Shown: positions 9,986 to 19,326, counted from the stretch's first letter. The stretch is 64,000 nucleotides of DNA from Cognatundibacterium griseum (GCF_014284195.1 NZ_JACOGC010000002.1:558001-622000); one strand, 5' to 3'. Notes: generated from the sequence alone by a model not told the origin. Numbers and translations: made by a program.

Positions 9986-10017
9986 TTGACACAAGGCTTT
10001 GCCGCTTGTTTTAATAC
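9986..10017 (+). promoter_or_regulatory. Possible sigma-70 promoter for the HU gene
   Basis: A perfect -35 hexamer TTGACA lies at 9986-9991 in the gap between purT and hupB. The best -10-like sequence, TAATAC at 10012, leaves a spacer of 20 bases, longer than the usual 17, so the assignment is weak. If used, it would give a leader of about 90 nucleotides before the GTG start. I see nothing else gene-like in the 296-bp gap. Confidence 0.3.
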
Positions 10018-10113
10018 CGGATGCAGACTTCCTGCTTGCCGTGATAGATGGACGACTGAGAAGATAATCGAATACATCGTCGCGAAATTCAAATTTTTGT
10101 GAGGGGGCTTTAA

Positions 10114-10386
10114 GTGAATAAAACTGAGTTGATCGATCATATTGCGAAAACAGCGGATATTTCTAAAGCGGCTTCGTCCCGCGCCCTGGATGCGCTGATC
10201 GGTGCGGTAAAAACAACATTGAAGAAAAACGGTACAGTAACTCTGGTTGGTTTCGGCACTTTCTCCGTCGGTAAACGTGCTGCCAGAACAGGCCGTAATC
10301 CACGCACAGGTGAAGCGATTAAAATTAAATCTGCCAAGGTTCCGAAATTTAAACCTGGCAAAGCGTTGAAAGATGCTGTAAACTAA
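10114..10386 (+). CDS. hupB: HU-family nucleoid DNA-binding protein
   Basis: A 90-residue histone-like protein that bends and compacts [24 protein letters not shown] is the HU alpha-helical start; [22 protein letters not shown] is the signature with the DNA-inserting arm (RNPRTG). Translation starts at GTG 10114, set by a strong Shine-Dalgarno GAGGGGG at 10101-10107; no ATG gives the family length. It stands alone, followed by two tRNA genes with no clear terminator between, so some read-through into the tRNAs is possible. Confidence 0.96.
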   Translation: MNKTELIDHIAKTADISKAASSRALDALIGAVKTTLKKNGTVTLVGFGTFSVGKRAARTGRNPRTGEAIKIKSAKVPKFKPGKALKDAVN

Positions 10387-10437
10387 TGCTCTTTCGCGCA
10401 CGGCTGTTTCAGTGCGCGATGTCATAAATAAAGGTGC

Positions 10438-10513
10438 GGGCGCTTAGCTCAGTTGGTAGAGCGGAGCCCTTACAAGGCTTAGGTCGGGAGTTCGAGCCTC
10501 TCAGCGCCCACCA
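10438..10513 (+). tRNA. tRNA-Val (anticodon UAC)
   Basis: The 76-base cloverleaf has acceptor stem GGGCGCT/AGCGCCC, D-arm GCTCAGTTGGTAGAGC, anticodon loop CTTACAA (anticodon TAC) on a GAGCC/GGCTT stem, T-arm with GTTCGAG, and an encoded CCA end. It is 13 bases before tRNA-Asp, probably one transcript. Confidence 0.96.
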
Positions 10514-10526
10514 GAGTTTATAAAAA

Positions 10527-10603
10527 GGAGTGGTAGTTCAGTTGGTTAGAATACCGGCCTGTCACGCCGGGGGTCGCGGGTTCGAGCCCCGTCCGCTCCG
10601 CCA
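10527..10603 (+). tRNA. tRNA-Asp (anticodon GUC)
   Basis: The 77-base cloverleaf has acceptor GGAGTGG/CCGCTCC, anticodon loop CTGTCAC (anticodon GTC) on a CCGGC/GCCGG stem, T-loop GTTCGAG, and an encoded CCA. An intrinsic terminator follows 10 bases later, ending the Val-Asp tRNA unit. Confidence 0.96.
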
Positions 10604-10613
10604 GAAAATCGAG

Positions 10614-10640
10614 AAGGCGAACGAAAGTTCGCCTTTTTTT
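10614..10640 (+). terminator. Intrinsic terminator after tRNA-Asp
   Basis: AGGCGAAC-GAAA-GTTCGCCT, an eight-base-pair stem with a GNRA-type loop, is followed by a run of seven T. Confidence 0.92.
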
Positions 10641-10696
10641 GTATTTGCAGTTTTATGCAAAATTTTGTGATTCCTTAGTCATACGATCGGTTGAAC

Positions 10697-12619
10697 ATGT
10701 TTGAATATATTCGTACCCATCAGCGATTGATGCAGTTTTTATTGCTGCTGATTATTTTCCCTTCGTTTGCATTTTTTGGCATCGAGAGCTACACGAGATC
10801 TCAGGCTGCTTCCGGATCAACTGTGGCAACGGTAGCCGGGCAATCCATCAGCCAGCAGGAGCTGGATGCTGCGCTGCGTGATCAGCTGGAGCGTTTCCGT
10901 CAATCGTATGGTCCGCAATTTGATCCAAAAATGATGAATACGCCTGAAGTGAGGCAGGGCGTGCTGGATGAGCTGGTTGCCCGTAAGGCTGTCAGTGCGG
11001 AAATTAAGGCAAGCAAAATTGCCATTAGTGATCAGATGTTGCAGAAACAGATTTTGTCCATTCCGGGTTTGTTGAAGGCAGATGGAAGTTTTGATAAAGA
11101 AAAATATCTGAATTATCTGGCTTCGCAGGGAATGAATCAGGCAATCTTTGACCAGCGTTTGCGCCAGGATCTGTCGGTTGAGCAGTTGACTGGTGCTGTT
11201 CAGAATACAGGTTTCATTCCTAAAACTGTTGCCGAGCGGGTGGCTATGATTGGTGAGCAGGAGCGTGAAATTCAGGCCCTCACATTCAAGCCTGCAGACT
11301 TTACTGCTCAGGTTAAGGTAACGGATGAGATGGTCAAGTCGTATTATGAAAAAAATGCGGCACAGTTTGAAATTCCGGAGACAGTGAAGGCTGAATATGT
11401 CGTTCTGAATCAGGATGCGTTGTTGGCGCAGTTGAGCGCCAGTGATTCAGAGATCGCTGAATTCTATAAAAACAACAGCAAGAGCTACAGCGTTGATGAA
11501 CAGCGGCGCGCCAGTCATATCCTGATCGCAGTGAAGAAAGATGCGAGCGATGCGGACAAGGCGAAGGCTAAAGCAAAAGCAGAGTCGCTATTAACTGAGG
11601 TGCGTAAAAATCCTTCTTCATTTGCTAAGCTGGCCAGGGAAAATTCGCAAGATCCTGGTTCTGCGGAGCGTGGCGGCGATCTTGATTTCTTTGGCAAGGG
11701 CGCGATGGTGAAGCCATTTGAAGATGTTGCCTATAAACTTCAGAAGAGCGAAATCAGTAACGTTGTGCAATCCGATTTCGGATATCACATTATCCAGGTA
11801 ACGGATATCAAGGCTGCCAGTGTAAAACCCCTGGAAGAGGTAAAGGGGCAGATTGCCGCTGATATTAAAAAACAAAAGGCTGCAAAGGCATATGCAGAAG
11901 CTGCGGAGACTTTTGGTAATACAGTGTACGAACAATCCGATAGCCTGAAGGCGGTTGCAGATAAGCTGAAGCTGAAAGTTGAGGTGGTGGATGGCCTGAC
12001 CCGTCAGGGGAATTCAGGTTTGCCTCCCGCAGCACCAGTCAATAATGCAAAATTGTTGAAGGTACTTTTTTCAGATGACGCGATCAAGAAAAAGCATAAT
12101 ACGGAAGCGATTGAGGTAGCACCGAATACATTGATTTCCGCGCGTATTCTTGACTACAAGGCGGCTAGTAAACGGCCTCTGGATGATGTGCGCGCCGCTA
12201 TTGTGGCGCGTGTCACTCAGGCAGAGGCGCAGGCGATGGCTGAGAAGGAAGGTGCTGCCAAACTGGCTGCTCTGAAAGCCGCAGATTCGGTTTCCGGATT
12301 TGCCGAACCTAAGTTGGTATCCCGTTCCAAAACGCAGGACATCCCGGCACAGGCTGTAGCGCAAATTATGAGAGCAGATACGCAAAAATTACCTGCTTTT
12401 GTCGGTGTTTCATCGGGTGCTGCCGGATACGCCATTTACCGTATCGCAAAAGTAAATGCAGGTACGCCGGATATGGCAAGAAGACAGTCTGAAAAAGAGC
12501 AGATCACTAATCTCCAGTCTCAGGAAGATCTGTTGGCCTATCTTGAGTTATTGAAGAAAAAGGCAAAAACATCTGTCAATAAAGCGGCGTTGACCGCTGT
12601 ATCGCAGGCACAGCAATAA
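10697..12619 (+). CDS. ppiD: Peptidyl-prolyl cis-trans isomerase/chaperone PpiD (SurA N-terminal domain)
   Basis: A 640-residue membrane-anchored foldase that helps secreted proteins as they leave the Sec translocon. One transmembrane segment is at about residues 14-32 (LMQFLLLLIIFPSFAFFGI), then a SurA-like chaperone region, and a single parvulin domain near 265-360 (RRASHILIAVKK, ENSQDPGSAERGGDLDFFGKG, FGYHIIQV). I start at ATG 10697 (MFEYIRTHQRLMQF, the usual PpiD opening); a TTG two codons earlier is less likely. There is no clear Shine-Dalgarno. It stands alone between the tRNA terminator and its own terminator. Confidence 0.94.
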   Translation: MFEYIRTHQRLMQFLLLLIIFPSFAFFGIESYTRSQAASGSTVATVAGQSISQQELDAALRDQLERFRQSYGPQFDPKMMNTPEVRQGVLDELVARKAVSAEIKASKIAISDQMLQKQILSIPGLLKADGSFDKEKYLNYLASQGMNQAIFDQRLRQDLSVEQLTGAVQNTGFIPKTVAERVAMIGEQEREIQALTFKPADFTAQVKVTDEMVKSYYEKNAAQFEIPETVKAEYVVLNQDALLAQLSASDSEIAEFYKNNSKSYSVDEQRRASHILIAVKKDASDADKAKAKAKAESLLTEVRKNPSSFAKLARENSQDPGSAERGGDLDFFGKGAMVKPFEDVAYKLQKSEISNVVQSDFGYHIIQVTDIKAASVKPLEEVKGQIAADIKKQKAAKAYAEAAETFGNTVYEQSDSLKAVADKLKLKVEVVDGLTRQGNSGLPPAAPVNNAKLLKVLFSDDAIKKKHNTEAIEVAPNTLISARILDYKAASKRPLDDVRAAIVARVTQAEAQAMAEKEGAAKLAALKAADSVSGFAEPKLVSRSKTQDIPAQAVAQIMRADTQKLPAFVGVSSGAAGYAIYRIAKVNAGTPDMARRQSEKEQITNLQSQEDLLAYLELLKKKAKTSVNKAALTAVSQAQQ

Positions 12620-12636
12620 GTTATTCGTAAGTTCAA

Positions 12637-12670
12637 AAAGAAACGGCACCTCAGGTGCCGTTTCTTTTTT
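12637..12670 (+). terminator. Intrinsic terminator after ppiD
   Basis: AAAGAAACGGCACC-TC-AGGTGCCGTTTCTTT followed by further T residues: a long, nearly perfect stem that separates ppiD from the cco operon. Confidence 0.92.
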
Positions 12671-12744
12671 GTGGAAATGCTCAATTGGAGCTATTCTTGC
12701 AATTGTTGTCAATCGTGCTTAGTACGACTGGATTCCGGTAATAT

Positions 12745-12758
12745 TTGATGTGTATCAA
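12745..12758 (+). promoter_or_regulatory. FNR/Anr box of the ccoN promoter
   Basis: TTGAT-GTGT-ATCAA is a perfect match to the FNR consensus TTGAT-N4-ATCAA. Its centre (12751.5) would sit at -41.5 relative to a start near 12793, and the -10-like TATTCT at 12781-12786 is exactly where a class II FNR-activated promoter needs it. This predicts induction of the cbb3 operon when oxygen is low. It also argues against any ccoN start upstream of 12817. Confidence 0.88.
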
Positions 12759-12816
12759 TGTAGTTGTGCAGTGCGGTTGTTATTCTTTCAGTGTATTTTT
12801 ACAACAGAGTGAGATC

Positions 12817-14256
12817 ATGACGATAACTAAAGAAAACTCATACAACTATAGGGTTGTGCGCCAATTTTCTGTCATGGCTGTGGTTTGGGGAATAGTCGGC
12901 ATGCTGGTAGGCGTGGTGATTGCAACCCAACTGGCCTGGCCGGAATTTTTAACTGGAATCCCGTGGCTTAGTTACGGACGTTTGCGTCCGCTGCACACCA
13001 ACGCTGTTATTTTTGCGTTTGGCGGTTGCGCACTGATGGCGACGTCTTATTATGTTGTCCAGCGCACGTCTAACGTGCGCTTGTTTTCTGATGGCCTGGC
13101 TGAATTCACTTTCTGGGGATGGCAGCTGGTTATCGTCGCAGCCGCTATTTCTCTGCCATTGGGCTACACCCAGGGTAAAGAGTATGCTGAGCTGGAATGG
13201 CCTATTGATTTGTTGATTGCTGTTGTCTGGGTTGCCTATGCAATCGTATTCTTCGGCACACTGGCCAAGCGCAAGGTTGAGCACATTTATGTGGCCAACT
13301 GGTTTTACGGGGCGTTCATTATTGCTGTTGCGGTATTGCATATCGTGAACAGCGCTGCGTTACCAGTGTCTTTCATGAAGTCTTATTCAGCCTATTCAGG
13401 CGTGCAGGACGCCATGGTTCAATGGTGGTATGGTCATAACGCGGTCGGCTTTTTCCTGACAGCCGGCTTCCTGGGGATGATGTACTACTTTATTCCGAAG
13501 CAGATTGAGCGGCCGGTGTACTCCTATCGTTTGTCTATCGTTCACTTCTGGGCGCTGATCTTCACTTACATGTGGGCGGGTCCTCATCACCTGCATTACA
13601 CCGCCTTGCCTGATTGGGCGCAGTCTATCGGCATGTTGTTCTCCCTGATTCTGCTGGCACCTTCCTGGGGTGGTATGGTGAACGGGATCATGACTTTATC
13701 CGGCGCCTGGAGCAAATTACGCTCGGATCCTATTCTGCGTTTCCTGATTGTTTCCCTGTCTTTCTACGGTATGTCGACATTTGAAGGTCCGATGATGGCG
13801 ATCAAGACAGTGAATGCCTTGTCGCATTACACCGACTGGACAATCGGTCACGTTCATTCGGGTGCTTTGGGCTGGGTTGGATTTATCACTATCGGCAGCT
13901 TGTATTACCTGATTCCACGTCTGTTTGGTCAGACACAGATGTATAGCAAACGCCTGATTGAAGTGCACTTCTGGGTCGCAACAATCGGTGTCGTTCTTTA
14001 TATCGCTTCTATGTGGATTGCCGGTGTGATGCAGGGTCTGATGTGGCGTGCAGTCAATGAAGACGGTACTTTGACTTATACCTTCGTTGAGTCTGTTAAG
14101 GCGACATTCCCATACTATGTAATTCGTATGACTGGTGGTGTGATGTATCTGACTGGCATGATTATCATGGCCTATAACGTAGCGAAAACTTTAATGGCTG
14201 CGAAACCTGTGAATAATGCCATTCCAGCACTGTCCACAACTTCTGCGCATGCATAA
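12817..14256 (+). CDS. ccoN: cbb3-type cytochrome c oxidase subunit I
   Basis: The 479-residue catalytic subunit of the high-affinity cbb3 oxidase, which reduces oxygen and pumps protons in the inner membrane. About 12 hydrophobic segments are visible. Haem and copper ligands appear in [11 protein letters not shown] (low-spin haem), [12 protein letters not shown] with its nearby Tyr (CuB), [17 protein letters not shown] (CuB His pair) and [11 protein letters not shown] (haem His pair). I chose ATG 12817 ([19 protein letters not shown]), preceded by GAGTGAG, because a longer reading would include the FNR box. First gene of the ccoNOQP operon. Confidence 0.97.
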   Translation: MTITKENSYNYRVVRQFSVMAVVWGIVGMLVGVVIATQLAWPEFLTGIPWLSYGRLRPLHTNAVIFAFGGCALMATSYYVVQRTSNVRLFSDGLAEFTFWGWQLVIVAAAISLPLGYTQGKEYAELEWPIDLLIAVVWVAYAIVFFGTLAKRKVEHIYVANWFYGAFIIAVAVLHIVNSAALPVSFMKSYSAYSGVQDAMVQWWYGHNAVGFFLTAGFLGMMYYFIPKQIERPVYSYRLSIVHFWALIFTYMWAGPHHLHYTALPDWAQSIGMLFSLILLAPSWGGMVNGIMTLSGAWSKLRSDPILRFLIVSLSFYGMSTFEGPMMAIKTVNALSHYTDWTIGHVHSGALGWVGFITIGSLYYLIPRLFGQTQMYSKRLIEVHFWVATIGVVLYIASMWIAGVMQGLMWRAVNEDGTLTYTFVESVKATFPYYVIRMTGGVMYLTGMIIMAYNVAKTLMAAKPVNNAIPALSTTSAHA

Positions 14257-14282
14257 TCAGGTAAGGCAAAAGGAGAAATTTG

Positions 14283-14900
14283 ATGCGTAATTTTACTCAT
14301 GATCTGATTGAGCGGAATGTTGGGTTGTTGTTGGTACTCGTTATTCTGACAATCAGTGTTGGCGGTCTCGTAGAAATTGTTCCGCTGTTTTTCCAAAAAT
14401 CGACGACACAACCGGTTCAGGGCATGCAGCCATACACACCTTTGCAACTGGCCGGACGCGATATCTATCTGAGAGAAGGCTGCTATGGCTGCCATTCTCA
14501 GATGATTCGTCCCTTCCGCGCAGAAACAGAGCGTTATGGTCATTATTCGGTTGCCGGTGAGTCGGTTTATGACCATCCGTTTCAGTGGGGCAGTAAGCGT
14601 ACCGGTCCTGATCTGGCGCGTGTTGGTGGCCGTTACAGCGATAACTGGCATCGCGACCACCTGAATGATCCCCGCTCTGTCGTGGTGGAGTCGAACATGC
14701 CTGCTTATCCTTGGCTGGCCAAGACGCCGCTTGATCCTGCGAGCATTGTGCCCAAACTCAATGCAATGAAAACGCTGGGTGTTCCTTATACAGATGAACA
14801 GATCAAGGCCGGTCCTGCAGAATTGGAAAACAAGACCGAACAGGATGCGCTGATTGCGTATTTGCAGGTGCTTGGAACTGCAATCAAAAATAAAAATTGA
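14283..14900 (+). CDS. ccoO: cbb3-type cytochrome c oxidase subunit II (monohaem)
   Basis: A 205-residue membrane-anchored cytochrome c that passes electrons to CcoN. One N-terminal transmembrane segment lies at about residues 13-35, then the haem-binding motif C67-Y-G-C70-H71 in [15 protein letters not shown]; a C-terminal Met in the SNMPAYPW region is the likely axial ligand. ATG 14283 has AAAGGAGA upstream. It lies 26 bp after ccoN. Confidence 0.97.
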   Translation: MRNFTHDLIERNVGLLLVLVILTISVGGLVEIVPLFFQKSTTQPVQGMQPYTPLQLAGRDIYLREGCYGCHSQMIRPFRAETERYGHYSVAGESVYDHPFQWGSKRTGPDLARVGGRYSDNWHRDHLNDPRSVVVESNMPAYPWLAKTPLDPASIVPKLNAMKTLGVPYTDEQIKAGPAELENKTEQDALIAYLQVLGTAIKNKN

Positions 14901-14942
14901 GAGAAGTGTCTCCTTGTATTGTCACTTTTTGAAAGGATAAAA

Positions 14943-15089
14943 ATGAATTTCACAATCCTGAGCAGTGTGGTGACGGTGATCAGTCTGTTCGTGTTTCTGG
15001 GCATCGTCTACTGGGCATTCAGCTCCGGTAACAAGGAGCGCTTTGAAGAACTGGCTCGCTTGCCAATTGATAATGAGAATGGAAAATAG
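14943..15089 (+). CDS. ccoQ: cbb3-type cytochrome c oxidase subunit CcoQ
   Basis: A 48-residue membrane protein found by reading between ccoO and ccoP: ATG 14943 with GAAAGGAT upstream, one hydrophobic segment (about residues 4-26) and a charged tail (NKERFEELARLP). Position, size and the short C-terminal acidic/basic tail match CcoQ, which stabilises the oxidase complex. The stop is only two bases before the ccoP start, so the two are translationally close. At this size it is easily missed. Confidence 0.9.
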   Translation: MNFTILSSVVTVISLFVFLGIVYWAFSSGNKERFEELARLPIDNENGK

Positions 15090-15091
15090 TC

Positions 15092-16099
15092 ATGGCAGAT
15101 TTTTTTAATGAGTGGTGGGGCATCGGCATTGCTATCATCGTAGCAATCAGTATGGCTTTCTGTGTCGCTCTGTTATGGTCGCAGTCTAAGGTCAAGGTTA
15201 AGGTTGGTGCAGATGGCAAGCCTTTGCCAGCAGAAACTACCGGCCATGTATGGGATGGCAATCTGATGGAGCAAAACAATCCTTTGCCAAAGTGGTGGCA
15301 ATGGCTGTTTTATCTCACAGTCGTCTTCAGTATTGGTTATCTGGTGGTATATCCAGGTTTTGGTACGCGGCAGGGAACATTTGGCTGGAGTCAGATTGGT
15401 GCCTATGAAAAAGAAATGAAGGACGGTGAGGCACAGTATGGACCGATCTTTAATAAATATCTGTCCATGGACATTAAAGATGTTGCCAAAGATCCCCAGG
15501 CACGTGAAATTGGTCAGCGTTTGTTTTTGAATACATGCGCCCAGTGCCACGGTTCAGATGCGCAGGGAGGTAAGGGCTATCCTAATCTGACAGATAATGA
15601 CTGGCTGTATGGCGGTGATCCGCAAACCATTAAAACGACCATTACCGAAGGTCGTCATGGTCAGATGCCGCCTATGGGCGCTGCGCTTGGTACGGATGAT
15701 GATGTACGCAACGTGGCAAATTATGTATTAAGCTTGTCCAATTCAGCGCACGATCCGATTAAGGCTGCAATTGGGAAGCCAAAGTTTGCTGCATGTGCTG
15801 CTTGTCACGGTATGGATGGTAAAGGAAATCAGACCATTGGCGCGCCTAACCTGACAGATAAAATCTGGTTGTATGGTGGCGGTATTGATACTGTGATGGA
15901 GACGATTAATAAAGGACGCAATAATCAGATGCCGGCGCATAAGGATATTTTGTCTGCGGGTAAGATTCATCTGTTAGCCGCGTATGTCTGGGGCTTGTCA
16001 AACAATGCTGAAGCAGGCAAGGTATCTGACGCTGAAACGCAGGCGATCAAACAGATTGCTTCTGCAGTAGTCCCGGCAGCAGAAACGTCTGCGAAGTAA
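15092..16099 (+). CDS. ccoP: cbb3-type cytochrome c oxidase subunit III (dihaem)
   Basis: A 335-residue dihaem cytochrome c that takes electrons from the soluble cytochrome pool. Two transmembrane segments (about residues 9-30 and 69-87) precede two cytochrome c domains with haem motifs C149-A-Q-C152-H153 and C235-A-A-C238-H239. The repeated NLTDNDWLYGG/NLTDKIWLYGGG and GQMPP/NQMPAH segments show the two domains arose by duplication. The MADFFNEWWG start is two bases after ccoQ. Confidence 0.97.
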   Translation: MADFFNEWWGIGIAIIVAISMAFCVALLWSQSKVKVKVGADGKPLPAETTGHVWDGNLMEQNNPLPKWWQWLFYLTVVFSIGYLVVYPGFGTRQGTFGWSQIGAYEKEMKDGEAQYGPIFNKYLSMDIKDVAKDPQAREIGQRLFLNTCAQCHGSDAQGGKGYPNLTDNDWLYGGDPQTIKTTITEGRHGQMPPMGAALGTDDDVRNVANYVLSLSNSAHDPIKAAIGKPKFAACAACHGMDGKGNQTIGAPNLTDKIWLYGGGIDTVMETINKGRNNQMPAHKDILSAGKIHLLAAYVWGLSNNAEAGKVSDAETQAIKQIASAVVPAAETSAK

Positions 16100-16172
16100 A
16101 AGGTATCAACGAGTACTAATGTACTGAATAAGTTGCAGTATTTAAGCAGTTCAGAAGAAAGATAATGTAAAA

Positions 16173-17585
16173 ATGAAGCATATCCCCATTACTCCAGTGC
16201 CTATAGAAGAAACCGAACTGGCTTTGTTTGAAGAGCGGAAAAAAATATACCCTCGGACACAACGCGGATGGTTTGCTTCCTGGCGCTGGGTAATGGTGGC
16301 TTTTACGCAGTTGCTATTTTATGGCGCAGCCTGGCTGAATTGGAATGACAGGCAGGCCGTATTATTTGATCTCGTCGCCCGGAAATTTTACATTTTTGGT
16401 TTGGTTTTCTGGCCTCAGGATTTTATTTACCTCGCAGTTTTGCTGGTGATATCGGCTTTATCTCTGTTCCTGTTTACTGCGGTGGCGGGACGTCTATTTT
16501 GTGGGTATGCATGTCCGCAAACAGTATATACAGAAATCTTTTTATGGGTTGAACGCAAGGTTGAGGGGGACCGTAACGCGCGTATCAAGCTCGATTCTGG
16601 GCCGCTCACGACCCGGAAATTTTCTCTGAAATTTATCAAGCATTTTATCTGGCTCGCAATCGCGTTATGGACGGGATTTACTTTTGTCGGATATTTCACG
16701 CCTATTCGTGAACTTGCTGTGTCGGTTGGGTCCTGGACTCTGGGACCATGGGAAACCTTCTGGTTGTTATTTTACGGTTTTGCGACTTATGGTAATGCAG
16801 GGTGGATGCGTGAACAGGTCTGCAAATACATGTGTCCTTATGCACGTTTCCAAAGTGCGATGTTTGATAAGGATACTTTAATTGTTACCTATGACACAGC
16901 CCGGGGTGAGCCGCGCGGCGCACGTAACAAAAAAGTCGACTATAAAGCCGAGGGACTGGGTTCCTGTGTAGATTGTGGCATTTGCGTACAAGTCTGCCCG
17001 ACAGGTATTGATATCCGGAATGGATTGCAATACGAATGTATTGCGTGCGGCTTGTGCATTGATGGCTGCAATCAGGTCATGGATAAAATGGGTTATGAGC
17101 GCGGTCTGATCCGCTATACCACTGATCACGCGTTGACCCGGAAAATGGATCAGAAAGCAATGTGGGCGAGGGTATTCCGCCTCCGTACGCTGATTTACAG
17201 CGGCATCCTTGCCCTGATTATTCTGGTGACAGCGGTTTCCTTGTTTTATCACGTTCCACTAAAGGTGGATGTGATTCGCGATCGGGGTATGCCAAAGATT
17301 ACTGAGAATGGCGACATAGAAAACGTTTACCGTTTGCAGGTCATGAATACTCAGGAATCTGCCCGCCGGTATAAAGTGGAAATTGTCGGTGCGCCGGGAG
17401 CAATGATCCTGAATAATATGGATATTGATGTCAAATCTGCGACAACCAAAGCGTTCCCTATGCGAGTCAGAGTGCCTGCCCATGTTTTTCAGAATGGATC
17501 AAACCGTATCCGTTTTATGATTAAAGATGTGGATGCGCCAGATGTCACCGTGACTGAAAAAGCCGTATTTATTGTCCCGAAATGA
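16173..17585 (+). CDS. ccoG: cbb3 oxidase assembly cupric reductase CcoG (RdxA/FixG)
   Basis: A 470-residue membrane ferredoxin-like protein needed for cbb3 assembly; CcoG homologues reduce Cu(II) to Cu(I) for the CuB site. About five transmembrane segments are visible. The motif CGYACPQTVYTEIF, then CKYMCPYARFQ, and two ferredoxin clusters (CVDCGICVQVCPTGID and CIACGLCIDGCNQVM) are typical. A periplasmic Ig-like C-terminal domain of about 120 residues follows. It starts 73 bp after ccoP and is followed six bases on by ccoH. Confidence 0.96.
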   Translation: MKHIPITPVPIEETELALFEERKKIYPRTQRGWFASWRWVMVAFTQLLFYGAAWLNWNDRQAVLFDLVARKFYIFGLVFWPQDFIYLAVLLVISALSLFLFTAVAGRLFCGYACPQTVYTEIFLWVERKVEGDRNARIKLDSGPLTTRKFSLKFIKHFIWLAIALWTGFTFVGYFTPIRELAVSVGSWTLGPWETFWLLFYGFATYGNAGWMREQVCKYMCPYARFQSAMFDKDTLIVTYDTARGEPRGARNKKVDYKAEGLGSCVDCGICVQVCPTGIDIRNGLQYECIACGLCIDGCNQVMDKMGYERGLIRYTTDHALTRKMDQKAMWARVFRLRTLIYSGILALIILVTAVSLFYHVPLKVDVIRDRGMPKITENGDIENVYRLQVMNTQESARRYKVEIVGAPGAMILNNMDIDVKSATTKAFPMRVRVPAHVFQNGSNRIRFMIKDVDAPDVTVTEKAVFIVPK

Positions 17586-17591
17586 GGAAAT

Positions 17592-18134
17592 ATGATGAAT
17601 GCAATACTGACTCCAAAAAAAGCGGACAAATGGTATAAAGAACCCTGGCTGATCCTGGTTGTCGGAGGCCCTTTAACAGTAGTTTGTGCCAGTATCTTTA
17701 CCGGAATCATCGCCTTAACCGGCGCAGATAAAGTGATTACTGAAGACTATTACAAACAAGGTCTGATGATTAATAAAGATATTCAGCGTGACGCCAAGGC
17801 ACGGGCACAGCATCTTTCTGCTCAGGTCAGCCTGGATGCGTCGCGCAATAAGGTGCTTGTCCATCTGGAAGGAAATGGTACTTTACCGGATAGCCTGCAA
17901 ATGAGCCTGGCAAATGCCGCCAAAGGCGCTGCGACTGTGGATGAGATTATTCGGCGTTTACCATTAAAACAAATTGCCCCCGGACGGTATGAAGGTGATC
18001 TGAAAATAATATCGAGTATTTCTTCCAGTTCTGTTAAATTGTTCCATATCAAGTTGGAGACAACAGACTGGAGATTAACTGGCGATTGGTTTGAGCCGGA
18101 GCAAAAGGTGGCGCAGCTGACAGCAATTCAGTAG
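17592..18134 (+). CDS. ccoH: FixH/CcoH family cbb3 assembly protein
   Basis: A 180-residue protein with one N-terminal transmembrane segment (about residues 16-40, PWLILVVGGPLTVVCASIFTGIIAL) followed by TEDYYKQGLMINKDIQRD, the FixH signature, and a periplasmic beta-rich domain. CcoH stays with the mature oxidase and is needed for its stability. Two consecutive ATGs (17592, 17595) follow GAGGAAAT; the second has the better spacing. It is six bases from ccoG, so certainly in the same operon. Confidence 0.9.
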   Translation: MMNAILTPKKADKWYKEPWLILVVGGPLTVVCASIFTGIIALTGADKVITEDYYKQGLMINKDIQRDAKARAQHLSAQVSLDASRNKVLVHLEGNGTLPDSLQMSLANAAKGAATVDEIIRRLPLKQIAPGRYEGDLKIISSISSSSVKLFHIKLETTDWRLTGDWFEPEQKVAQLTAIQ

Positions 18135-18200
18135 CACGCCTTTCTGAGTTTTATCCAGTGCATTGACCAGTAATCGGATAGATCATAAAAGGGGACAAGA

Positions 18201-18458
18201 TTGGAACAGACGAGTTCAACACATCAGAAACCGAATTTGCGATCAATGCTGATGATAGTATTGTGGCCGGCGTTTCTCATGGCCTGTGCCGCCACAGGAT
18301 TGTTTTTCAGTCTGGTTGATCCGATGGAATTGATCGTTCTCGATCAACGTTTGCAGGTACATATAACCGGTGCATATACAATTGGTTTTTTTGCCTTTTG
18401 GCTGCTGGGTATTTTATCTAGTGGACTGACTGCGTTGCTGGTACAAAAAGCGCATTAA
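18201..18458 (+). CDS. Small two-helix membrane protein of the cbb3 cluster
   Basis: An 85-residue protein with two hydrophobic segments (about residues 16-37 and 58-80) and nothing recognisable beyond that. It starts at TTG 18201, supported by AAAGGGG about eight bases upstream; an internal ATG at 18246 would cut into the first helix. It lies between ccoH and the SafE-like gene on the same strand, so a role in oxidase assembly is possible but is only inference from position. Confidence 0.65.
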   Translation: MEQTSSTHQKPNLRSMLMIVLWPAFLMACAATGLFFSLVDPMELIVLDQRLQVHITGAYTIGFFAFWLLGILSSGLTALLVQKAH

Positions 18459-18550
18459 ATCCAGTTCCTTAGCCTTAGCCATTTCTGTTTCTTCTGAATC
18501 CCTGACCGTTGAATAATGTTTTATATAGTTTTAACGGTCAGACTATCTTC

Positions 18551-19321
18551 ATGCTGACATTTCCATTAGCGTTTGCTGCAATCACGGCGGGGCTCGCCGG
18601 GGGTATTCACTGTGTTGGAATGTGCGGTGGAATATCTTCCATTTTGTCGAAGCAGGCGTCATCCAAATATAAAACCATTCCTTTGCATACCGATGTATCT
18701 GCCGGCAGCAAGCAGGAAAAAACATTCAGTCCGGGCAGTGAATATTTACAGCATCAAGTCAGATTGCATGCGGGGCGTATTTCAACTTATATGATAGTGG
18801 GAGCGATATTCGGCGGGCTGGGTAGCGCTGGTATTGTATTTAAGCCCTCTGCAATGTTGCATCAGATATTATTTGTGCTTGGTAACATCGCATTGATTTT
18901 ACTGGGGCTGCGTATATTCGGACTCCGTATGCCTTTCAGCGGAAGATATTCTTTTTTTCTGAGTTTGCAGCAAACTGCTTTCTCTTTTCTGGAGCCGTTC
19001 AGAGCAGGTCTGCGGCATCCTTATCTGACAGGGCTGGCATGGGGTGGTTTACCGTGCGGACTACTGTACAGCGTCGCACCTTTTGCCCTGTTATCCGGCG
19101 ATGCATTCTCTGGTGCCTTGCTGATGTTGCTCTTTGGGTTAAGCGCGTTGCCACATCTGTTATTCAGTCAAGGTATCTATCGCCTGGCAAGGCAGACACA
19201 GCTACCGCATCTGATCAGGTACATTGGCGCCGCCACATTGGTTGTGATTGGGCTGATTGGTTTGTGGTATCTCGATATGGAAAAGATGCCCGGGTTTTTG
19301 TGTGTATTACCCGGAGGCTGA
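18551..19321 (+). CDS. Sulfite exporter TauE/SafE family-like membrane protein (UreH-type)
   Basis: About 256 residues with six or so transmembrane segments. LAGGIHCVGMCGGI near the start, HAGRISTYMIVGAIFGGLGSAG in the middle and GLAWGGLPCGLLYS are the signature of the short SafE-like/UreH group found beside cbb3 genes in many proteobacteria, probably for metal or redox handling during assembly. The internal loop after the first helix (residues about 25-75) is longer than I expect. I start at ATG 18551; a TTG at 18509 would add 14 residues and neither has a good Shine-Dalgarno. Last gene of the rightward cbb3 cluster. Confidence 0.8.
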   Translation: MLTFPLAFAAITAGLAGGIHCVGMCGGISSILSKQASSKYKTIPLHTDVSAGSKQEKTFSPGSEYLQHQVRLHAGRISTYMIVGAIFGGLGSAGIVFKPSAMLHQILFVLGNIALILLGLRIFGLRMPFSGRYSFFLSLQQTAFSFLEPFRAGLRHPYLTGLAWGGLPCGLLYSVAPFALLSGDAFSGALLMLLFGLSALPHLLFSQGIYRLARQTQLPHLIRYIGAATLVVIGLIGLWYLDMEKMPGFLCVLPGG

Positions 19322-19326
19322 GGAAG

